A stretch of DNA of 64,000 nucleotides, from positions 5,222,001-5,286,000 of the forward strand of contig NZ_CP102951.1 in assembly GCF_024741815.1 (NCBI RefSeq), in the 5' to 3' direction. This DNA comes from Pseudomonas sp. LS1212 (lineage in GTDB: Bacteria; Pseudomonadota; Gammaproteobacteria; Pseudomonadales; Pseudomonadaceae). Numbering within the stretch: the first letter of the stretch is position 1; each line of letters opens with the position of its first letter. Positions 41,519 to 48,321 of this stretch are shown here, one piece after another. The position numbers and the translations under genes were made by a program. The notes beneath the pieces are model-generated. The model was not told the DNA's origin. It searched no databases and saw nothing but the letters and a program-made list of their open reading frames with translations.

Positions 41519-41554
41519 CAAGGGCCATTCATTGCGCAGTGGCCCTTTGCATTT
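41519..41554 (+). terminator. Hairpin after the receptor gene
   Basis: AAGGGCCA-TTCATTGCGCAG-TGGCCCTTTGCATTT, an 8-bp stem with a weak T-run, 25 bases after the receptor stop and just upstream of the PepSY gene. It probably attenuates rather than fully stops transcription. Confidence 0.6.
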
Positions 41555-41563
41555 GGACTGCAC

Positions 41564-42694
41564 ATGAAAAGCCAAACCATCCGTCGCTGGTCTTTTATCC
41601 ACACCTGGACCAGCCTGATCTGCACCCTGTTCCTGCTGATGCTGGCCATCACCGGCTTGCCGCTGATTTTCCATCACGAGATCGAGCATCTGCTGGGCGA
41701 TGCCCCCGAACTCAAGGAAATGCCCGCCGAGACCCCGCACCTGGACCTGCAGCAACTGGTCGTCAAGGCCCAGGCCCATCGCCCCGGCGAAGTCGTGCAA
41801 TACCTGGGCTGGGACGAAGACGACGCTAACGGCGTGGTGGCGATCATGGCGGCCACGGCCGGTACCGAGCCCAACAGTTCGCACACCTTCATGCTCGATG
41901 CCCGCAGCGGCGAAGCGGTGGAAATGCCCTCAGCCAATGGCGGCTTCATGATGGTCATGCTGCGCCTGCATGTGGACATGTTCGCCGGGCTGCCGGGCAA
42001 GCTGTTGCTGGCCTTCATGGGCCTGCTGTTCGTCGTGGCGATCATCTCCGGCGTGGTGCTGTATGCGCCATTCATGCGGCGGATGAAGTTCGCCACCGTG
42101 CGCCACGACAAATCCACGCGCTTGCGCTGGCTGGACCTGCACAACCTGATCGGAATCGTCACCCTGAGCTGGGCGCTGGTGGTGGGTGTCACCGGCGTGA
42201 TCAGCGCCTGTGCCGACCTGGTCATCGCCGCCTGGCGCAACGAAAGCCTGGCGGCAATGGTTGCGCCCTACCGCGATGCACCACCGCTACAAACCCTGGC
42301 GCCCGCCAGCAACCTGTTGAAGATCGCGGCCGAGGCAGCGCCAGGCATGCAACCGGATTTCATCGCCTTCCCCGGCACACGTTTCTCCAGCGAACACCAC
42401 TACGCGGTGTTCATGAAAGGCAGCACCCACCTGACCGCTCACTTGCTGACCCCGGTGCTGATCGACGCCAGCACACTGGAAGTCACCGCCATCGGCGATC
42501 GCCCCTGGTACATGGACGCCATGGGCCTGTCGCAGCCGCTGCACTTCGGTGACTACGGCGGTCGGCCGATGCAGATTCTCTGGGCTGCGCTGGATGTGCT
42601 GACCATCATCGTGCTCGGCAGCGGGCTGTACCTGTGGTGGGTGCGGCGGCGTGTAAGCGTTTCGGCCAATGCCGGCCAGGCGGAGGTTGCGTGA
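41564..42694 (+). CDS. PepSY-TM family inner-membrane protein, FoxB-like siderophore reductase
   Basis: 376 aa. Four hydrophobic segments (about 12-34, 145-170, 190-212 and 340-362) separated by periplasmic PepSY regions, the layout of PepSY_TM proteins. Several His residues in or near the membrane helices (FIHTW, FHHEIEH, RLHVDMF, DLHNL) could bind haem or metal. In P. aeruginosa FoxB, beside foxA, reduces and releases iron from ferrioxamine. The stop overlaps the next small gene (TGATG). Confidence 0.82.
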   Translation: MKSQTIRRWSFIHTWTSLICTLFLLMLAITGLPLIFHHEIEHLLGDAPELKEMPAETPHLDLQQLVVKAQAHRPGEVVQYLGWDEDDANGVVAIMAATAGTEPNSSHTFMLDARSGEAVEMPSANGGFMMVMLRLHVDMFAGLPGKLLLAFMGLLFVVAIISGVVLYAPFMRRMKFATVRHDKSTRLRWLDLHNLIGIVTLSWALVVGVTGVISACADLVIAAWRNESLAAMVAPYRDAPPLQTLAPASNLLKIAAEAAPGMQPDFIAFPGTRFSSEHHYAVFMKGSTHLTAHLLTPVLIDASTLEVTAIGDRPWYMDAMGLSQPLHFGDYGGRPMQILWAALDVLTIIVLGSGLYLWWVRRRVSVSANAGQAEVA

Positions 42695-42873
42695 TGGCGA
42701 GCAAGAAGAAATCCAGCTTCTGGCCCGTATTCGGCATGCCCCTGTTGATCGCCTTCCTTGGTGCGGCGGGCTTGTTCGCCGCCTTGCTCGGGGATGGTTG
42801 GTGGGATGCGCTGGCGTGGGTGGGGCTGGCGGTGCCTGCGGTGCTCGGTTTGCGGGGCCTGGTCGCCCGTTGA
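42694..42873 (+). CDS. Small two-helix membrane protein
   Basis: 59 aa from the ATG overlapping the FoxB-like stop. A basic N-terminus (MASKKKSS) is followed by two hydrophobic segments (about 10-29 and 36-55) and no cytoplasmic domain. No family recognised with certainty. The overlapping start makes it a translationally coupled partner of the PepSY reductase, perhaps a small subunit or stabiliser. Confidence 0.65.
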   Translation: MASKKKSSFWPVFGMPLLIAFLGAAGLFAALLGDGWWDALAWVGLAVPAVLGLRGLVAR

Positions 42874-42908
42874 AGGCCCTGCGGGCCTTGGCGTCGCAGC
42901 GGCGCACC

Positions 42909-42928
42909 GAGCCTGCGGCAGCGGCTAC
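42909..42928. repeat. Half copy of REP-type element, family 1
   Basis: AGCCTGCGGCAGCGGCTACA alone, without the inverted partner, after the small membrane-protein gene. Confidence 0.7.
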
Positions 42929-42997
42929 AACGCGTAGCGCTCGCCAAACTGCCTGACGCTGATTAGGCTAGACGCTCACTGCCGATGAGGGAACCCC

Positions 42998-43630
42998 ATG
43001 TCCACCCCCAGCATGACCCTGTTCCACTCCCCCGCCTCGCCCTTCGTGCGCAAAGTCATGGTGCTGCTGCACGAAACCGGGCAACTGGACCGCGTCGCCA
43101 TCAACACCATTACCCTGAGCCCGGTCAGCCCCGACAGCGGCCTTAACGAAGACAACCCGGCCGGCAAGATCCCGGCCCTGCGCCTGGCCGACGGCAGCGT
43201 TCTGCACGACAGCCGGGTGATTCTCGACTATCTGGACCACCAGCATGTCGGCAACCCGCTGATCCCGCGTGAGGGGTCTGCGCGCTGGCGGCGTCTGATG
43301 TTGGCCTCGCTGGCCGACGCCATCCTCGATGCCGCCGTGCTGATCCGCTATGAAACCTTCCTGCGCCCAGCGGATAAACACTGGGACCTGTGGCTGGACA
43401 ATCAACGGGAAAAAATCGAACGGGCCCTGGCCTACCTTGAGCGCGACAGCATCGCCGAATTGAGTTCGGCCTTCGATATCGCCGCCATCAGCGTCGCCTG
43501 CGCATTGGGCTACCTGGACTTTCGCATGCCCAGTTTGGATTGGCGCGCCGCCCAGCCACAATTGGCCAAATGGTACGCCGATGTCAGACAGCGTCCGTCG
43601 CTCAAAGCCACTGAGCCGCCAACAGCCTGA
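42998..43630 (+). CDS. Glutathione S-transferase family protein
   Basis: 210 aa. An N-terminal thioredoxin-like domain (about 5-82) has the SPASPFVRKV active-site helix, NPAGKIPALRLADGSVLHDSRVI (cis-Pro and glutathione-contact residues), and an all-helical C-terminal domain with FDIAAISVACALGYLDFR. Substrate unknown. Its RBS is weak (GGGAA). It is convergent with the retropepsin-like gene, seven bases between stops. Confidence 0.9.
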   Translation: MSTPSMTLFHSPASPFVRKVMVLLHETGQLDRVAINTITLSPVSPDSGLNEDNPAGKIPALRLADGSVLHDSRVILDYLDHQHVGNPLIPREGSARWRRLMLASLADAILDAAVLIRYETFLRPADKHWDLWLDNQREKIERALAYLERDSIAELSSAFDIAAISVACALGYLDFRMPSLDWRAAQPQLAKWYADVRQRPSLKATEPPTA

Positions 43631-43637
43631 CGATCGA

Positions 43638-44144
43638 TCAGCAGTCGGGTTTGCCAGCGGTGAACCGCCGCGCCGGGTTCACCGCCGCGCCGAACTCGCG
43701 CAAGGCCTTGGCGCCGATCAGCAGCGGGTAGTTGAAACTGCTGCGGTCGGTCAGGTTGACCTCGACGGTGCGCTTGACCCCGCCCAGGCACAACTCCAGG
43801 TCGACCACGGGGCGCTTGGCCACGGCCGCGCCTTCGCCGTTCTCCTCTTCCTCTTCGTCGGCACGGCTCTTGATCTTGCTGATGCGCGCGATCTTGTGCT
43901 CGTACACTTTGTCGTCGGCGTTCTTGGTCGCCAGGCGAAAGCGCACCCAGTCTTCACCATCACGGGTAAAACGTTCGATGTCCCTGGCCGACAGCGAGGC
44001 GGTCAGGGCGCCGGTGTCCATCTTGGCCTTGAGGGTCTCGCCGATTTCCGGCAAGCCGATGTATTCATAGCGCCCATAGAGGGTCGGCTCTGCTGCCATG
44101 ACCGGCAAGGCCAGCAGCGTTAACAGCGCAAGAACGGATTTCAC
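43638..44144 (-). CDS. Exported retropepsin-like protease domain protein (RimK-C/DUF785 type)
   Basis: 168 aa. A signal peptide (1-17, LALLTLLALPVMAA) indicates periplasmic location. The KMDTGALTASLSA segment (Asp43-Thr-Gly) is the aspartic-protease-like D-T-G of the 'ATP-dependent zinc protease' family, PF05618. An acidic linker (DEEEEENGEG) interrupts the domain before RPVVDLELCLGGVKRTVEVNLTDRSSFNYPLLIGAKAL, which holds the conserved RxxFxYPLLIG. The biochemical role of this family is poorly known. Confidence 0.8.
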   Translation of the reverse strand: MKSVLALLTLLALPVMAAEPTLYGRYEYIGLPEIGETLKAKMDTGALTASLSARDIERFTRDGEDWVRFRLATKNADDKVYEHKIARISKIKSRADEEEEENGEGAAVAKRPVVDLELCLGGVKRTVEVNLTDRSSFNYPLLIGAKALREFGAAVNPARRFTAGKPDC

Positions 44145-44185
44145 GTCGTGATTACCTCAGGTTGAATGTGAGCGCCCGACGTTAG

Positions 44186-44287
44186 ACTGCCTTTCGCCAG
44201 ACCGTCCAGAACTGGGTCAACCAGCTCTGGATGGAAAAGGACCCGCGCATCGACGCCTTGCGCGCCGAACTCAAGGGTTGCCGGTAG
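44186..44287 (+). pseudogene. Possible gene remnant (plus strand)
   Basis: A short plus-strand frame reads TAFRQTVQNWVNQLWMEKDPRIDALRAELKG then stops, overlapping the 3' end of the DUF2780 gene. Composition and amphipathic pattern look protein-coding, but there is a stop directly upstream and no RBS for the internal ATG (44231). It may be the C-terminal relic of a deleted gene, or chance. Confidence 0.3.
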
Positions 44288-44978
44288 TCGTCCCCAGGCC
44301 CCAGGCGCTGCCCAGGCTCTGCAGCAGCGTGCCGGCGACGCCCTGTTGCCCCAGGAATTGCAGGAGCACGGGGGCGAACATGCCGATCATGCCCGTGTCC
44401 ATGCCCAGGGCGGTGAACGCGTTGTTCAGGTCGTTGGTGTCTTTCACATTGCCCAAGGCATTATCCAGCGCCGTCTGGTTGCCGCTGCTATTGCCCAACA
44501 GCCCGCCCAGGCCTGTCTGCTCGCCACCGCTATTACCCAACAGCCCGCCCAGGCCTGCCTGCTCGCCACCGCTATTACCCAACAGCCCGCCCAGGCCTGT
44601 CTGCTCGCCACCGCTATTACCCAACAGTCCGCCCAAACCGCTCAAGCCGCCCAGTGCACTGACACCGGCGAGCAAATCCAGGCCCGGCACAGACTGGCTC
44701 AGTTGCGAATAGTCCGTGGGGCTCAGACGGTTCTTTGCCAGGCCCAGCAACGCACCGGTACCCCCAATGGCCTGCTCGGGCGTGATATTGAGTTGAGTGC
44801 CCAGGGTATTGAGCAGATTGCCCGCCTCCGGAGCCGCAGCCACGGTCGTATCACTGCTCTGGTTGCCACCCTGCATGGCGGAAACCGCATTGGCGGCGTC
44901 ACTCAAGTTGAAGGCAAACACCGGGCTCGCGGCCAGGGTCATCAGCGTCGCCAGTGCAAAACCGCGGGAAATCTTCAT
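44271..44978 (-). CDS. DUF2780-family exported protein with Gly/Leu-rich repeats
   Basis: 235 aa. Signal peptide 1-22 (ALATLMTLAASPVFAF). The body matches the DUF2780 pattern: LNTLGTQLNITPEQAIGGTGALLGLAKNRLSPTDYSQLSQSVPGLD and a C-terminal AFTALGMDTGMIGMFAPVLLQFLGQQGVAGTLLQSL. In between, four 14-residue units GLGGLLGNSGGEQT (about 117-172) come from a 42-bp DNA tandem repeat. Function unknown; the repeat length is probably variable among strains. Confidence 0.85.
   Translation of the reverse strand: MKISRGFALATLMTLAASPVFAFNLSDAANAVSAMQGGNQSSDTTVAAAPEAGNLLNTLGTQLNITPEQAIGGTGALLGLAKNRLSPTDYSQLSQSVPGLDLLAGVSALGGLSGLGGLLGNSGGEQTGLGGLLGNSGGEQAGLGGLLGNSGGEQTGLGGLLGNSSGNQTALDNALGNVKDTNDLNNAFTALGMDTGMIGMFAPVLLQFLGQQGVAGTLLQSLGSAWGLGTTTGNP
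44471..44638. repeat. 42-bp tandem repeat, four units, within DUF2780 gene
   Basis: Units 44471-44512, 44513-44554, 44555-44596 and 44597-44638. Units 2 and 3 differ by one base (T or C in the fourth position), unit 1 by several, unit 4 by two or three at its end. In frame (14 codons), so copy changes would not break the protein. Confidence 0.92.
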
Positions 44979-45092
44979 TCAAACGACCTCTTGAGCCATA
45001 AAGCCACCCGAGCGTGCGGGCGGAAAGCAGCAGTTTGACTGAAATGCCGGCAGTTTGTTCCCCCACGCTGACTGTGAGGGCCTCAAGGAGGA

Positions 45093-45161
45093 GTGAACGC
45101 ATACGTGTACTGTAATGGGGAGCCGGTTAATCAGATTGATCCTACCGGGGCTCTGACACTG
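45093..45161 (+). pseudogene. RHS-repeat core fragment
   Basis: The plus-strand frame contains NAYVYCNGEPVNQIDPTGA, the highly conserved Y-x-Y-x-x-N-x-P-x-N-x-x-D-P-x-G end of the RHS/YD-repeat core domain, where toxic C-terminal tips are normally joined. Nothing recognisable as RHS precedes it and the sequence downstream soon becomes the fdhA terminator. This is an orphan relic of a polymorphic toxin or of a displaced RHS tip. Confidence 0.6.
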
Positions 45162-45182
45162 AAGGGCGTTTGCGATTTTGTT

Positions 45183-45213
45183 AAAAGCCCCACTGCCAAT
45201 AAGACAGCGGGGC
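45183..45213 (-). terminator. Terminator of fdhA
   Basis: Minus strand: AGCCCCGCTGTC...GCAGTGGGGCT followed by TTTAAC, about 20 bases after the fdhA stop. Confidence 0.7.
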
Positions 45214-45233
45214 TCAGCCAAAACTCGACTCCG

Positions 45234-46433
45234 TCAAGCCGCACTAAACAACTTATGCGGATCAATCACAAACTTCTTCGGCACGCCAGCATCAAACTCG
45301 CCATACCCTTCCGGCGCCTGATCCAGGCTGATCACCTGCACGCCCACCACTTCAGCAATATTGATCCGATCCCACATGATCGCCTGCATCAGCTGGCGGT
45401 TGTACTTCATCACTGGCGTCTGGCCGGTATGGAAGCTGTGGGACTTGGCCCAACCCAGGCCAAAGCGAATGCTCAGGCTACCCATTTTCGCGGCAGCATC
45501 GACTGCGCCCGGGTCTTCGGTCACGTAGAGGCCAGGGATACCGATCTTGCCGGCAACCCGCACCACGCCCATCAACGAGTTGAGCACGGTGGCCGGTGCT
45601 TCTTCCTTGACGCCGGCATGGCCATGGCCACGGGCTTCGAAGCCTACGGCATCGACGGCGCAATCCACTTCCGGTTCGCCCAGCAGCGCGGCGATCTGTT
45701 CGTGCAGCGGGGTGTCCTGGGACAGGTCGGCGATTTCGAAGCCCTGGGCCTTGGCGTGGGCCAGGCGCACCGGGTTGACGTCACCGACGATGACCACAGC
45801 AGCACCGAGCAGGCGCGCCGAGGCGGCAGCGGCCAGGCCGACCGGGCCGGCACCGGCGATGTAGACCGAGCTGCCGGGGCCGACGCCGGCGGTGACGGCG
45901 CCGTGGTAGCCGGTGGGGAGGATGTCGGAGAGGCAGGTCAGGTCGCGGATTTTCTCCATGGCCTTGTCGCGGTCCGGCAGTTTCAGCAGGTTGAAGTCGG
46001 CGTACGGCACCAGCACGTATTCGGCCTGGCCGCCGGTCCAGTCGCCCATGTCCACGTAACCGTAGGCACCGCCGGGACGCGCGGGGTTTACCGTCAGGCA
46101 GACGCCGGTGTGTTGCTCCTTGCACGAACGGCAACGGCCGCAGGCAACGTTGAACGGCACCGACACCAGGTCGCCGATTTTCAGGTTCTCGACATCGCTG
46201 CCCTTCTCGATCACTTCACCGGTGATCTCGTGGCCCAGTACCAGGCCGACCTGGGCGGTGGTACGGCCGCGGACCATGTGTTGGTCAGAGCCGCAGATAT
46301 TGGTGGAAACCACGCGCAGGATGACACCGTGCTCGATTTTCCTGCCACGCGGGTCCTGCATTTTGGGGTAGTCGATTTTCTGGACTTCGACCTTGCCGGA
46401 GCCGAGATACACCACACCACGATTACCAGACAT
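45234..46433 (-). CDS. fdhA: Glutathione-independent formaldehyde dehydrogenase
   Basis: 399 aa, a zinc- and NAD-dependent alcohol-dehydrogenase family enzyme oxidising formaldehyde to formate without glutathione. Catalytic zinc ligands C47 (NICGSDQH) and H68 (LGHEITGE); structural zinc cysteines C98, C101, C104 and C112. The NAD Rossmann motif is VYIAGAGPVGLAAAASA. It follows purU and the sarcosine oxidase genes on the same strand and disposes of formaldehyde released during sarcosine oxidation. Confidence 0.94.
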   Translation of the reverse strand: MSGNRGVVYLGSGKVEVQKIDYPKMQDPRGRKIEHGVILRVVSTNICGSDQHMVRGRTTAQVGLVLGHEITGEVIEKGSDVENLKIGDLVSVPFNVACGRCRSCKEQHTGVCLTVNPARPGGAYGYVDMGDWTGGQAEYVLVPYADFNLLKLPDRDKAMEKIRDLTCLSDILPTGYHGAVTAGVGPGSSVYIAGAGPVGLAAAASARLLGAAVVIVGDVNPVRLAHAKAQGFEIADLSQDTPLHEQIAALLGEPEVDCAVDAVGFEARGHGHAGVKEEAPATVLNSLMGVVRVAGKIGIPGLYVTEDPGAVDAAAKMGSLSIRFGLGWAKSHSFHTGQTPVMKYNRQLMQAIMWDRINIAEVVGVQVISLDQAPEGYGEFDAGVPKKFVIDPHKLFSAA

Positions 46434-46536
46434 GCTTTCACCTCGCTGTTTGTTGTTATGTAGCGGTGCAAAGTGCGCTGCCTTGTGGGCAGCGCCTTGT
46501 TACTGGAATTCAATGAGTCAGCCCCGGCGCTATCCC

Positions 46537-46641
46537 TGTAGCCGCTGCCAGAGGCTGCGCTCGACCGCAGAGCGGTCGCAAAAATGTGAGACCGCAGGGA
46601 GGCCCTTCGGACCTCAGCGCAGCCTGGCGGCAGCGGCTACA
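46537..46641. repeat. Paired REP-type element, family 1
   Basis: TGTAGCCGCTGCCAGAGGCTGCGCT faces AGCGCAGCCTGGCGGCAGCGGCTACA across about 55 bp that include GACCGC/GCGGTC and GAGGCCC-TTC-GGACCTC. It separates fdhA from purU. Confidence 0.85.
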
Positions 46642-46656
46642 GGTACGCATACCACC

Positions 46657-47514
46657 TCAAAGGACTACGGTACGGTTAGCGTTGAGGAACACCCGGCGCT
46701 CGATGTGGTAACCCACTGCGCGTGCCAGGGTCAGGCATTCGATGTCCCGGCCCTTGGCAATCAGGTCTTCGGGATAGTGACTGTGATCGACTGCCTCGAC
46801 GCCCTGGGCAATGATCGGCCCCTCGTCGAGATCGTTGTTGATGTAGTGCGCGGTGGCGCCGACCAGTTTCACGCCCTTGTTGTACGCCTGGTGATAGGGT
46901 TTGGCGCCCTTGAAACCGGGCAGCAGGGAGTGGTGGATATTGATCGCCCAGCCATCGAGCTTGCGACACAGTTCCGGTGACAGCACTTGCATGTAGCGGG
47001 CAAGGATCACCAGCTCCGCGCCGGTCGTCTCGATCACCTCCAGCACCTTGCGCTCTTGCGCCGGCTTGTCATGGGGATCGAGCGGGAAATGGTAGTAAGG
47101 AATCTCGTGCCAGCGGGCCAGGGGTTCCAGGTCCGGGTGGTTGGAAATCACCGCGACCACGTCCATGGACAGTTGGCCGATGCGCTGACGATAAAGCAGG
47201 TCGTTCAGGCAGTGGTCGGCCTTGGAGACCATGATCACCACCTTCGGCCGGTACTTGGGCGCGGTCAGCTCGAACAGCATGCCGAAGGCATCGCTACGCT
47301 CGGTCAGGCCGGCCCGGAACGAGCTTTCGTCGAAACCATCGGGCTGGCGAAACTCGACCCGGATGAAGAAGCGTCCGGACAGCCGGTCATCGAACGAGTG
47401 GTGTTCGGTGACGTAGCAGCCTTTCTCGTACAGGTAGCGCGTTACCACGTCCACCGTACCGAGCAGGCTCGGGCAATCGGCATTCAGAATCCATGTATCC
47501 GGGGCGCGGCTCAT
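46657..47514 (-). CDS. purU: Formyltetrahydrofolate deformylase
   Basis: 285 aa. Hydrolyses 10-formyl-tetrahydrofolate to formate and tetrahydrofolate, balancing one-carbon pools loaded by sarcosine oxidation. An N-terminal ACT domain (about 5-80, DTWILNADCPSLLGTVDVVTRYL) precedes a formyltransferase-type catalytic domain with NHPDLEPLA, HHSLLPGFKGAKPYHQAYNKGVKLVGATAHY (catalytic N-H-D set) and EGPIIAQ. Located between soxG and fdhA on the same strand. Confidence 0.95.
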   Translation of the reverse strand: MSRAPDTWILNADCPSLLGTVDVVTRYLYEKGCYVTEHHSFDDRLSGRFFIRVEFRQPDGFDESSFRAGLTERSDAFGMLFELTAPKYRPKVVIMVSKADHCLNDLLYRQRIGQLSMDVVAVISNHPDLEPLARWHEIPYYHFPLDPHDKPAQERKVLEVIETTGAELVILARYMQVLSPELCRKLDGWAINIHHSLLPGFKGAKPYHQAYNKGVKLVGATAHYINNDLDEGPIIAQGVEAVDHSHYPEDLIAKGRDIECLTLARAVGYHIERRVFLNANRTVVL

Positions 47515-47543
47515 AATTGAAGCTCCAGTTCGCCAGTCGAAGG

Positions 47544-48176
47544 TTAAGCCTGAATGCTCAACCCGTATTCAGCCGCTGCATCCTGCAGCCACAGCCACCA
47601 GTAGTCGGAGAAGCTGCGACGAATCAACAGCTCCCAGGTTTCATCGCCGGTACGGCGAATCACCAGTTGCGACTTGGCGAACACCGTGCCGATCGCCTTG
47701 CCCACCGGGAAGTTGTTCGGGTGCACGTCGTAGCTGGTCGATTTCATCAGTACTTCGCGGACTTTCGGCCCGCTGAGTTCCAGCAGGGTCTGGCCGCCGC
47801 TGACGTTGATCACGGCGATGTGCTGGCCGGCCAGCGCTTTGCGCAGCTTGTTCTCCACGGCCACTTCCTGGCCGCCGGGGACGATCAGCAGCCACTCGTC
47901 CGGGCCCATCCATTGCAACGACATTTCATCGTTGGCAACCACGGTCAGGGCTACGGGCAGTTCCAGGCCCAGTGCCTTGAACACGCCGCCGGCGAAGGCC
48001 TGGTCGTGGCCGTTGCCGCGCAGGGTCAGGTGGCCGAGCAGTTTTTTCTCGCGCAGGGTGACACCTGCGTTCTTGCGGCCCTTGCCGACCAGGCTGGCCA
48101 GGTCGGCATGCGCCAGTGGCGATTCGGCCTTGGCCCCGTTGGTGGGGCGTTGTTGGTAGACGTTGACTGTGGTCAT
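47544..48176 (-). CDS. soxG: Sarcosine oxidase gamma subunit
   Basis: 210 aa from the ATG at 48176 (MTTVNVYQQRP); the longer frame crosses a REPIN. Part of the heterotetrameric enzyme. The C-terminal GTVFAKSQLVIRRTGDETWELLIRRSFSDYWWLWLQDAAAEYG and WMGPDEWLLI are typical of SoxG. A REPIN separates it from soxA, unusual inside an operon. Confidence 0.9.
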   Translation of the reverse strand: MTTVNVYQQRPTNGAKAESPLAHADLASLVGKGRKNAGVTLREKKLLGHLTLRGNGHDQAFAGGVFKALGLELPVALTVVANDEMSLQWMGPDEWLLIVPGGQEVAVENKLRKALAGQHIAVINVSGGQTLLELSGPKVREVLMKSTSYDVHPNNFPVGKAIGTVFAKSQLVIRRTGDETWELLIRRSFSDYWWLWLQDAAAEYGLSIQA

Positions 48177-48228
48177 TGGACACCTGTCTCTGAATTCTGT
48201 GAGCTGTCGTGTTGCCAATGCGGGCCTC

Positions 48229-48297
48229 TTCGCTGGCAAGCCAGCTCCCACAGGTGGCAAGTCAGACTCCCTCTGTGGGAGCTGGCTTGCCAGCGAT
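48229..48297. repeat. REPIN, family 2, inside the sox operon
   Basis: TTCGCTGGCAAGCCAGCTCCCACAGG and its inverted copy TCTGTGGGAGCTGGCTTGCCAGCGA, arms of about 25 bp. It would form a strong hairpin in the soxA-soxG transcript and could protect or cut the upstream mRNA. Confidence 0.9.
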
Positions 48298-48321
48298 GGG
48301 GGCACCGCAGGCCTCCTGTCG

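Noticed and set aside
44471..44638. Possible CRISPR array
   Set aside because: The units are directly adjacent with no spacers and translate in frame within a coding gene. No CRISPR array was seen anywhere in the window.
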